A DNA stretch of 64,000 bases. Origin: Asterias rubens (Eukaryota; Echinodermata; Asteroidea; Forcipulatida; Asteriidae). The stretch covers positions 23,255,919 through 23,319,918 of the forward strand of contig NC_047062.1 in the NCBI RefSeq assembly GCF_902459465.1. The letters are read 5' to 3'. A program made the position numbers and the translations under genes. Below, one piece after another: positions 36,011 to 47,157 of this stretch (the stretch's first letter is position 1; the number at the start of each line of letters is the position of its first letter). The notes beneath the pieces were generated by a model. It had not been told where the DNA came from. It saw only the letters and a list, made by a program, of their open reading frames with translations, and made no database searches.

Positions 36011-39000
36011 TAAAAACAAACCACCATATTCACCATCACATAAACATGACCTTAGTTCGATCATTTTGTAAAGGGTTGGGGGACTGGTTTCCATGTTCGT
36101 ATCAAAGTTGATGAAATTAACACTAATTCCTGCTGATAGCCCTAAAAATATTGTTCGATAACACAGTTTAGGAAGACCTGTGTTCCATTGGATAGTATTT
36201 TCAAAATATCTGAGCCTTGCAATGTATAACTTGTATGACACTATGCAACTGTCCCCTTATTAAAATTCCTATGAGAAGTCTCCCAAGTTTAATATTGACT
36301 TGATATTGCTGAATTTGATCGTCATGCTCTATTGAGACATCTGGATGCCTCATTTCCCACATCTCTCATATCATCCTATCCCACAGTCCTGTATGGATCC
36401 TTAGGTACCTGTACCTCCTACTCTGATGACTGTATGATTATGAAGATGATGCTCTCCATCTGTGCCTTGTTAATTATTAGTCACCATTCCATAAATAATC
36501 ATCATCCCACTTATCATAAATATAACGTCCTTGAGTATTCTACTCCAATTGCAAAGATGAGCAACATAGTTAGAAAGTAATAGCTAACTCATTTGTTACT
36601 TTTATAATACCCAAGTGCTGGGGGACACTTATACCCAGATTGGGAAACCCTTCTACCTATCTCCCAAAGGGTACCCAATTGGGAATTTATCTTAATTAGA
36701 GGCTTTGGCTATAGCTGTGCCTCAAAGCACTTTCGACAAAACAGTGAGAAAAAAAACTTTTTAAAAATTACACAAGTTTTAAAACTAAAAAAAAGAAAAA
36801 ACCCATGCTAGATTTCGAAATAATATAGCCTACATCCTAAAACAATATGTGGAAAAAGGGAAACAAAATAAGTTGAGCAATAACAGATTATCAAAAAAGT
36901 GGTGTGAGATAGATAATAAAGAGCTTTAATATCGTGTGCTGTATGACCCCAAAAAACACAACAATTGCTTACTGAAAATTATCAATTCTGGCTAAAGGGC
37001 CAGTGTTTTTATCTGGCCACTCTGCCAAAACTTTATTGGGGGTCTACACAAAACAGTTGATAACCTAAAATACTGTCCTGTCTGTATACACATTGTCATC
37101 AAAGGATTACAATGCGACAGTATATACTTAAGGATTAGAATGAAAACACCACCTTGACATATCTAACTGACAGAATAATTAATTACTCTTTTATGTTTAG
37201 TTATTTTGTTTACATTGGATTTATCAACGGGTTTGGTTAACATTAGATCTGAAGTCAGTCACTTTAATTGGTACTAACTGCTATTGTTTGATTATTTTTG
37301 TTTGTTTTAGGGGGTATTGTTATAGTTAAAGTTGGGCACAACAGATGTTCCCGAGGGCACCCGCCCCCAATCCACTGGACCCCAAAATGTTCCACTCGAC
37401 ATTACTAATTGTGCCAAAGTATGGGGGCAATCCTTCACATAAGCGTTTTTAACTTTCCGTGGGTCAACTGAAACAGCCCATGTGCATGCCCTGAGTAGTT
37501 GAATAGTTATCCATTGCAATTAGAAAGTTTTTTCAATACCAGTCTGACTTAATCTGTATTCAATCATAAATGTGTACATTTTATACCTTTTTTATTATTT
37601 TTTTTTTCCCCAGAAAATACTGGATTGTTCCCCTAAAATAAATATGATTTTTAACTCAAAAACCCCCCAACCCATACATGAATTCACCTTAAAAACTCGT
37701 CAATAGTTTTTGTGTAAAAAAGTAGTACTTCTATAATATGATATTTTTCAGTTTTCAATCGGATATTGTTCTTAGTAATATTTTAACAAGCTTGCATAAA
37801 TTTTGACAAGCCTGTGTACTATATGTGAAATATTTATTGAAATAAAATGCGTCTATTGATAACGGGACTAATCTCAAAAATAGTTTGGACATATTGAAAA
37901 TGTAGCTGTTGTCATAGAAGTAGAGTAAGGTCACACCCAGTAAATATGATACCTTCAATTACACCAACCCCCAAGATCGCATTAGTTATGCAACCTCCAA
38001 AGGACGCTCAGGTTCATTCAAGGAAACAACGCCCCAAGAAGCTCACATGCAACAGTGCAAGACCGATCCCTCAGTGAGAGTACATATGTTTATGAGTCTG
38101 ATTCATATGTCACCATCCAGCATGTATGAAAGGCCAACCAACCTGAAGCCTAATTGACCTAGAACACTGAACAGACATATATCAGGCCACCACTAGTAAT
38201 ACTGCCGATCATTTTCCTGCAAGTGTAACAGTGGATCGTTGTAGATGTACAACACACACTATTGAAAATCTCATCATAGACAGTACTTCCAAGTTGCTTA
38301 AACAGACCAAACGCGTATTTTTTGTATGAATGGCCAGAAAAAAACTTGTGTAGTACATTCGGAGGGGCAAAAGGCCAAGACCAGGGCAACACAGGCCATG
38401 GCCTCCATTGCCTCCCGCCAGTTGCCTCCAGCCAGGTTTCCAGGCCTGCTTTGGATTTAAGGAACCCGAGTGCTAAATTTGCATTTTAAGTTTTATAAAA
38501 CAGTGAGTTAGACATTGCTTTCACGTAGATATGGCAGACGGGTCCAAATTACTGACCCCTCCTCTCTCAAACGCCATTATGCATACCTTTACATTGAAGT
38601 TGACTCTCTCGATGATTAGAAAACACTATCAGCAGAGTTATTTGCAGGTCAAGTTATATAAATTATGTCATCTGCCTTTGGGGGGAAAGTGAGTGGTTTT
38701 ACCCAGTTGACCCATAACTAATTTGTAAATTTATTGATGCAGAATTAGGTTAAAAGATTCTCTGGAGCTGGAGGCATGGGAATTAAGAAGAATTACCCTC
38801 GTTCTGCACTTTTCAACACGATGTCTGTAGCATTATATTTCAATTCTAGAGTAGTTGACAATATTTTGACAATCAACACCAACAACCATATCATGTAGAA
38901 TCTAGACTAGCAAGGTCACCAATTGAATGGCATGGTTTAAAGGCACTGCAGCCTATATCACACAATGCTATAGGATTAATTCTACCTCCAGTTAAGAAGG

Positions 39001-39117
39001 GGGAAGAGCAACTCGTCCTAGCTTGGGTTCAATGGGTCCTAACGTCTATGGATACAGAACTTAACTCATTTTAAGTTCTAAGATTAATTCTAAGTTAGGA
39101 AGAGTTTGGTGAAATTG

Positions 39118-39420
39118 ACGGCTGGACACTTTTGGTGATTGTCAAAGCCAGTACTCTCACTTGATGCAACAAAACTGTGAAAATTTTGACTCAATTGGTC
39201 ATCAAAGATGCAAGAGACGAATTTGTGTGCTTTCAGATGGCTAATGCTTCAGGCATGAAGTCTTTTAATTTGAATGAAAAATTACCTCTTTCTCAAAAAC
39301 TATGTTACTTCAGAGGGAGCCAATTTATGCTATCAACAGCTCTCCGTTGCTCAAAACAAAGTAAGGTTTTATGCTTTAATTTATTTTGAGTAATTACCAA
39401 TAGTGTCAAGTGCCTTTAAG
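39118..39420. mobile_element. TIR element, AAAGGCACTGGACA family, copy b
   Basis: It runs from GGCTGGACACTTTTGGTGAT to TTTTGAGTAATTACCAATAG and TGCCTTTA. The interior TGTGTGCTTTCAGATGGCTA, ACTTCAGAGGGAGCCA and AAGTAAGGTTTTATGCT agree with the 58982 copy. Confidence 0.7.
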
Positions 39421-39653
39421 CCACATGAAAAAAAGGAAGAGAAGAAAGAACTCTTTCTGTTTTTCCTGGTTGGAAAATGAAGAGCCTCTTTCACCTTGCT
39501 TGATATCAATCATCATCAGGGCAAGTCATCAGACAGTGGATCATTATAATAATTACAGTCACAGTGAGTGGGGGAAGAATACAGCAGTAGACTGGGGCTT
39601 GCCACTGTAAATATACAGTTGTTGTGTCTATAAAACAAACATAGGTTCAACTT

Positions 39654-39891
39654 GGGCCCAATTTCATAAAGCCTGTAAGCATAAAAATTTGCTTAGCATG
39701 ACATTTATTCCTTGATAAAAACAGGATTACCAACCAAATTTCCACGTGATTTTCAGGATAAGCAAATAACAGTCAGCTGTATCAAGCAATATGCAACAAA
39801 TGGAAATTTGGTTTGTAGTCCTGTTTTTATAAAGGAATAAGTTTCATGCTAAGCACATTTTGTGCTTACAGGATTTATGAAATTGGGCCCT
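39654..39891. mobile_element. MITE, GGGCCCAATTTCATAAA family, long palindromic copy
   Basis: TIRs GGGCCCAATTTCATAAAGCC and its inverse at GGATTTATGAAATTGGGCCC. Inner arms also pair (CCTTGATAAAAACAGGA with TCCTGTTTTTATAAAGG; CCAAATTTCCA with TGGAAATTTGG), so nearly the whole 238 bp can fold on itself. Confidence 0.75.
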
Positions 39892-41547
39892 GATGGCTTT
39901 CTGCTCACCTAGGAGTTCTAAGCTAAAAGACAAAGTATACCTTTGGTTTGTAGCACTGTTTGATAGTTTTAGAATCCTGTGTAAATGTAGATGTATAGAA
40001 TAAAACTAACATCTGAAACTTTTCTTTTATTCAATGGTTTCGCAAACTGTTGTTGGCTAGTCACGTATTATTAGGAGACTGAAAAAGACTGGAGCTTGCT
40101 ACAAAAAGCATTTCGAATAACCAAAACTGGTACTTTTCAAAAAAAGCATCAGATGAAAAGTTTTAACTAGTGAACAATTTTTCTGTATTTCAACCCATAT
40201 AAAGCCTCAAGGCCTTTACATTGAAACAAATTTAAGGTATGTTATTTTATGATAGGACTCTCCAAAGGTTGATTGTTATACTGAGCCTTGAAGGAACATT
40301 GGTCACCCTTCCACAAGGTTCTTTTTTTTTTTTGTTCTCAAATACCACCCTGGCAGACTTAAATGTGATTGATCTTTAGTGGAGGCCAGTGAGAGGGAAA
40401 GAGGGGCGCATGGCATATTTCCTGTGCCTCATTGTAACTTGCAATAAGACTCAACATAAACATCTGGGCACTTCTATCAAAAAAAACCTTCTTCACTCAA
40501 ACAGGGAATGGTTTCATCCGGCACTTTTGCATAGCTAAGTTCTTTTGCATATTCTTTGTGCACACAGAATACTAATATTGAGCTAGAGCAAATAATTTTT
40601 TTTAGTATTAATTACTGATACGATTTGAGAAGCATTACCAAGGGAAATGTTCACAATAAAACCATCTTAACAGTTAAGCATTCCACTGATTGACGAAATT
40701 GAAGTAGAATCTGTAGACCTAGTGCGTTTAAAACAGTTTATAAAGTTTCAACAAGGCATATTTTCTTTTGAGAAAATTCCCTTTAAAAGCTGTGTATGCT
40801 CTTGGCTTCAACAGCAATCTAATAACAGCCAAATTTGAGCTGTTTCATGTTACTGAGCATGGGGTTAAAGATCAAAAGGGAGAAATGCCAGAAAAAAACA
40901 AGACTGCCTGACTGAAACAGTCTTTGTAGATCTTGAAGTCTTTTTGAACTTTCACCTGTGACCAGAACCGAGAATGCATTTTGGGGCAAGCTTAAAGATA
41001 GTGCCCATGACTTCTTTGAATCATAAGAAACGGTGACAGGTGCGTAGGAGTAGACACTGTCAGAACAAGTAGGAAAAGTTCAAGGTTACTGTTGTTTTAA
41101 GCTTTTGTTGAAGTTCAGACACTAAAATAATACTATGTATTTTACGTTAATCCGTGCCTTCCCAAAGGCCTGCTGTGCTAAGTTATGATTTTTGCAGGAA
41201 CTGATTACAAAAAATTATCCCTTAACAGTGGACGCTGGCCCAGATTTATACATGCTTTGCCTCCATTGGCCTATAAATCCGTTATTCTGCCAGCATTACC
41301 TTTGACTAATCTTTACTGTGACTGATCTTTGGCTGAACTACCCTCTCAATTCACAAAGCCAGCGTGCCAATACACACAACTTGGGAGAACCCTGCTATCT
41401 AATTATCGGAATTAAAAACTTTTTTAAAAGAACAAGTTTTCAGAAACCAAAACTCGGAAGCAAGTTAATAGAAAGACTACCTTAGCCTAATACTTCATTG
41501 GGGCATATCAGACCCGTAGCCTCACTGTCCATAACTCATTTACTAGA

Positions 41548-41896
41548 GTGTCATGGCCGAGTGGTTAAGAGCATCGAATTCAAGTTCTGGTGCTGATTCA
41601 CCGGAGTGTGGGTTCGAATCCCGGTCGTGACACTTGTGTCCTTGAGCAAGATACTTTACTATAATTGCTTCTCTTCACCCAGGGGTATAAATGGGTACCT
41701 GCGAGGGTAGAGGTTGTTAATGTGTATGAAAAAGCCACAAGCGCCTTACAGGCAGCTCAGGGCTGTATACTCCCAAGGGAGCTGAGAAACATTACAGGGA
41801 TGTTATTGGCCTCATGACCAGGGCACTAATGTAAAGAGCATTGATACGGTTATTGTGAAATGCGCTATATAAGAATTTGTTATTATTATTATTATT
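41548..41896 (+). mobile_element. tRNA-Leu-derived SINE, full copy
   Basis: The head (41548-41633) folds like a tRNA: GTGTCAT at the start pairs with GTGACAC at the end. It has the A-box TGGCCGAGTGGTTAAG, a CAA anticodon context (TTCAAGTTC), a long variable arm and the B-box GGTTCGAATCC, as in tRNA-Leu. A non-tRNA body follows (CTTGAGCAAGATACTTTACT, GCGCTATATAAGAATTTG) and an ATT-repeat tail at 41879-41898. The body and tail make it a SINE rather than a tRNA gene, although the head looks foldable. Confidence 0.8.
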
Positions 41897-43535
41897 ATTA
41901 CTGTATTTGATCTAGAAAGATTCAAAGAGAAATGTCCATACCCCTTACTAGCTCTTAACTTCTGAGTAAAACAAAACCAAAGGATCAGCCCTGAGAAATA
42001 ACCATAATTTAAAGACATACATACGTGACTGTATAAATCTGTATCTTAATGCAATGTAGACAGGATGAGTTCCCAGCAGACAGTGTGTAATAAAGCAAGA
42101 AGCATACCAGGTATATATAATATACAACAAAATCTCAATGCACCAACACTGGCACCACAACTCTCTCACACTCCAATTTGATAGCAATTTGATCTGCTCC
42201 AATGCAAACATACAATAAAAAGTTCTACTAACCTAACCCTAGAAATACCAAACAGGTTTCAAGGCTGTGTGTTCTATTATTGTGTAATGCATAGAGAAGG
42301 TCCTTGGTGTAATGTAGAGGCTTTCTAATTCTGGCATCTGGATCATTCTAATCAATTTTCCTTGCTGTATAATATTAATAAGGTGACTCATTTTGTTTTT
42401 TCTTGGTTTTTTTTCGGCCATGGGTTTTCATGAAAGATAGGGAAAATTTTACTTAATCATCCTACTTTTCAACCTAGATAAATACATAATTCATTGAGAA
42501 TATTAACTGCCATGTTTTCATGAAAATAAAGTCCACATTTTCATAGAAAAGATTTGTATAACATGGAAAAGGTTTCAATGTATGCTTTGTAACTGAAGAC
42601 ACCAAGTCATTTTGGTACGAAGAACATGATTAATGATTAATGGTAAAACTATTATCTCAACACTTATTTGAAAACTGTTTTCTCAATTAATTACTGAGAT
42701 TCAATCAACTCATGAAATGTTTTGCCACATAATTTTACTTTATTTTTGAATCTTTTCTCATGGGAATCTTTAAGAAACATTTGAAGGACATCTAATTTAA
42801 TTTTTTCAAAAACCAATGATGGCCCCTCCCTTTAATTGTTTTGTGTCATAACATTTATAAATAATTGTGATTATGAAAAATGCACAAATTTTCCCACCAA
42901 AAAAGTAGCAAACACAATGAATTATTTCCTGTTTCCATTAATCATACCTGTATAACATTTGACATCAGGTAGTAGTTGTACAGTGTATATTGTATGACAG
43001 CGCCAATCTGTTTACACCCTGCCCTGGTTCTCTACTGTAATTGAGCAGACATCACATGATGTCTACCACATGATCACAAAGCTGAATCTATTATTCCATA
43101 AATGATTACACATATCCAGTACGCTTCAACATAAATCAAAATACTTTAAAGTACGGTATAAAATGCAGGTTGGTTTATCGAAAAGAAAAATTGTACAAGT
43201 GTAGGAATGTAGGTGATGACCAAAGTTCATCAATAATAAATACCAGACACCAGTCATACAAAGACTCTGGATTTGAATGTAATGTAAATTTACATTTCCA
43301 GCCATGATATTTGGTCCCTGGGAAAAAAAAGTATAAATGCTTTATTGACACTTGGAAGGACTGACATCCATGTACACATGGTGTACATTTCAGGCATTTT
43401 AATCAAAAATGTTCAGATTTCCCAAAAGGCAAAACAAGAAAATAAGAAAACGGACTAAAGTAGGAAGACATTTTTAAAAACAGTTTCCTTTACAGTCTAT
43501 TTTAAGGAGCAAGGTCAAAATCATTTAACTTATTA

Positions 43536-43596
43536 TTTGGCATAAATTAAAAAGAACATCCCTTTTAAAAGGGATATTCTTTTATTTTATGCCAAA
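43536..43596. repeat. Short perfect-core hairpin
   Basis: TTTGGCATAAA on the left pairs with TTTATGCCAAA on the right, and GAACATCCCTTTT pairs with AAAAGGGATATTC around a zero-length centre, a 61-bp near-palindrome with one-base offsets. It may be a small MITE or a hairpin RNA source. Confidence 0.6.
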
Positions 43597-46145
43597 GTTT
43601 GAAAAAAACTTACAATAGATGTAGGCCTAGGTATTTTCTTTGAACCTTTACGTGTGACAATATAATGAAGATGAAACTTTTTCAGGCTCATTTGTACACA
43701 TCCTGATGGCAAGTAGGCCTACAAGCAATTATAAAAAAGGATTTCCTTTACTGTACATTCAATTTCTAGAACTTATAAAATGTCATAACAAAAAACTGAA
43801 ACAGGTCATGCTGCCTTATAAAAGCATAAAACAAAAGAATAACTTACCTTCAGAAAAGTTGTCCGCTTTCCGTACACCTATAATCCTCCAAAAGGTACAA
43901 CAGCCAACAAGTTGCTGTTCTTTGTATGAAGACTGAGTGAACAATATGAATATGGCCACAGGTCTACTCAGTTTGACTACTAGACTGTAGTGTAGGTATA
44001 AAGTTCAGACCTTGCTTAGGTAATTTTGCAACTCATATCAGACTGTGATGTCATCAGTGTCAGAATGCTTCCTGTGTGATGTCCTGTACAACCCTTTGCT
44101 CTTTGGTACAAATTGACTGCAGATTTAACCACCAGCCAAAAGCCAGAGAAAAACTCCATCCAAAGTGATGCAATGCGGGTGAAGCACAACTCTGCCCCCT
44201 CCCCTTCCCTCCTGAGTCCCTCCCCCGTTCACAGACAAGATCCCCTCATCCAAAATATTTGATTTGTTGAGATTTTACTGAGAGAATTGTAAGATAATTA
44301 AGTGTTTTGTTCCATAACACGAAAACAAAACCCAAATCCATGATCAATTCATACTTCTAAAGAGAATGGAGTAGGCTATTTTCTGAAAATTAATGGGCTT
44401 TCTCAAAAGTTTTAACCAGTTTAGTATTTAAAGAGAGTCTGTATTGCTTCTACCTAGTAAGACAAAACACAAAAAACATATTTACATAAAAAATAAAAAA
44501 ATAAAAAAGATAATGATGGTAGAGTCCATTGAATTATTACTGGCTGAAAGGATGCAGGTTTTGAGAAATTAATTAGTGAAACAATTTCACAAATTTAACT
44601 TTTTGTATCAGGGAGATAACAAGTGTTTTCAACCTTCACAGTTAGTAGGGATGCATTTCACTGGCTATTAAAAGACAAAGAAGACTTTACAACAAATATT
44701 TCAGAGTTTTGTTTATATTTTTTAGGTGCGCTCTTAAAAACTTTTCTTAGATGTTGAACTTTTCTACAAGTCCAAAACAACTCTGACAAAGCCCATCAAA
44801 TAAGTGCCTAAACATGTGTTCAATGTTCAATGATGTATTCACAATGTGTGCACATGGTGGTGTTGGTTTTGAATTGTTGTGTTCTGCAGATCAACAACAG
44901 GAAGTCTACACTGACAGATCGAGTACAATGTCATAGACATATCGCGTAACTGTAATTCTAGATGAGGTCAACATGATTGAAAAACCCAATGTTGCAACGG
45001 AACAAACATCAACATTTCTAAAAACAAACTCCATTTGTCTATGAAGATTAATCGAAAGAACTAACAAAAATTCCATGTTCAAACTTCCCAGTAGGAATTG
45101 CACTTGTAGGGTCGAAACAGCAAAACAAAAATACTCCACAAAACGGCATATTTGGTGGTCCTTGTTTGAAAAAAAGTAGGAATAAACATAGAAATAAACT
45201 GTGGTATGAGAGAGAACGATTTGCATGGATGGATGGACGTTGTTAATGTTAGAACTGAATTAAAGTTCATTTTAAACCATCTTTTAGATTAATTTTGTTC
45301 CCATATCAGCCCACCGATGTTAATAAATATTACCATGCGATACGCGCGGGCGATATTCAATGAGCGACCACGGAATGCAAGGCATTTGGGCTGGGTGTGG
45401 GACCGGGGATCTAGCGATAGACGGCGATCAAGCGATGATCGGTTGTACGCCACTTCCGAACATTGCTGTTGTTTACAACGGAAATGAACAAAGGCTAAGC
45501 CTTTTTGCCAAGTAGATCGGACAACTTGATCCTAAATAGTAAATACTTCAATGGATTAGATCAGATTAACGGTCTAGATGTAACACTTACCCGAACTTGA
45601 TCAACACTCACTCAGTAGCATCAGCTGTCACATTGATTGGTGCATAGATTAGAAAAAACTCGAGTGGATAGGGTAGGGAGTTGTGCGGGAATCGGGTGCA
45701 TCCAAATGGTAATAATAAACAAAATGAAATTTAGTAAAAAGTAATCACAAGAGGGCGCTATTTCAAAAACTTTTTCTGCGCACTTCTTAATTAAAAAAAC
45801 ATCATTAATCCGTTCAGCAGAATCATGTCCTAGATCAGTGGCAGAATGGGTATTCCTTCCAACTTTCGAAGCATTAATTAATAGGCATAACATTAACAAT
45901 GTTAGTGAAGTGGGACACAAAATACAAACCCCAAAGAGTTATTAACTTACTGTTCTCATAAATTTAATTATTCCATCATAAAAGTATCATAGAACTATAA
46001 AATTATCAAATTTACAAAATTCAAGATTTGCTCCCCAATATTATTTAACTGCTATTTTTAGCCAACCCACAATATTTTTCTGCTATTGAGAAACAACCTT
46101 CAAATCATTTCCTTCTAAATACCTAGTAGGCCTACATGGTAAATT

Positions 46146-47135
46146 TTTATTTCCAGCAAGATTGAGTGACCTTATCCAGGAATAATGACTGAGCCTCTTC
46201 CAAGAACGTTGGGCAATTCTTGTTCATAATTATTGAGTAGTGTTTCCAACATTGTGTGAGCCTCTTTCAGGAACAGAGTAAACCTTTCAAGGAATAGTGA
46301 ATGAATTATTTCCAGCAAGATTGAGTGAGCCCAGTCCAGGAATAATGACTGAGCCTCCTTCCAAGAATGTTGAATTGTCCAAGAATGTTGAAGTGTTGTC
46401 TTTTTCAGAAACATTGAGTAGTCCTTCCAACACTGTGAGAGCTTTTTCCATGAGCATTGAGTTAGCCTTTCAAGGACTAATGAAAACTCAAGATTGAGTG
46501 AGCCCAGTTCAGGAATAATTAATGAGCCTTTTCCAATAACATTGGGCAATTCTTTTCCATAAACATTGAGTAGTCCTTCCAACATTGTGAAAGCTTTTTC
46601 CATGAACATTGAGTCAGCCTTTCAAGGAATATTGAAACAAATATTTCTAGCAAGATTGAGTGAGCCCAGTCCAGGAATAATAACTGAGCCTCTTCCAAAA
46701 TTATTGAGTAGTCCTTCCAACAGTGTGAAAGCGTTTTCTAGGAACTTTGAGTAAGCCTTTCAAGGAATAGTGAATGAATTATTTCCAGCAAGATTGAGTG
46801 AGCCCAGTCCAGGAATAATGACTGAGCCTCCTTCCAAGAATGTTGGGCAAGTCATTTCCATAAACATTGCGTAGGCCTACCGTCCTTCCAAAATTTTTGA
46901 GCTGTTTCCATGAACATTTGAGTCGGCCTTTTCAAGGAATAGCGAGTCAACCTATTTCTATAGGTATGATGGATGAGTGTTTTTCAGGAGTATTGAGTAG
47001 ACCAACATTGAGAAAGCCTTTCCCAGGACAGTTGAGTGAGCCTTTACTAGGAATTCTGAAGAACCTTTTCCTGGGACAGTCCTTTTGCATGAATATTCAG
47101 GAAAACTTGGCCACCATTATTTCTAGTTATTGAGC
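46146..47135. repeat. Composite minisatellite, probably in the AP5M1 3' UTR
   Basis: About 1 kb built from units near 23-26 bp of the type TTGAGTGAGCC-TCCAGGAATA. A larger period of roughly 140-180 bp is marked by TTTCCAGCAAGATTGAGTGA (about 46152, 46310, 46785; related block at 46648). A minus-strand AATAAA (46146-46151) lies at its left edge and the AP5M1 stop just to its right, so the array would be transcribed in the AP5M1 3' UTR if that signal is used (inference). The long open frames on both strands come from the repeat. Confidence 0.75.
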
Positions 47136-47157
47136 GATGATTTCCAGACCACCAGTT

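Larger units (their letters stand above)
30363..47157. other. 17-kb gene-free region rich in repeats
   Basis: No segment combines coding character with splice sites and a recognisable protein. The separately listed repeats occupy part of it. The minus strand has donor-like sites near 43855 (AAG|GTAAGT) and 45592 (GG|GTAAGT), which could belong to 5' UTR exons of the gene at 30135-30362. The GC-richer patch with CG dinucleotides near 45330-45480 would suit a promoter for such a transcript. These links are guesses. About 36000-39100, 40000-41500 and 42200-43500 show nothing I can name. Confidence 0.4.

Noticed and set aside
43850-45600. Donor-like sites as 5' exons of the GWPI-type gene at 30135
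   Set aside because: The sites near 43855 and 45592 fit the donor consensus, but there is no coding sequence or transcript evidence, and the implied first intron would be over 13 kb.
46172-46609. Open frame of 145 codons, minus strand
   Set aside because: It is a translation of the minisatellite units; repeats whose length keeps a frame open create such frames without selection.
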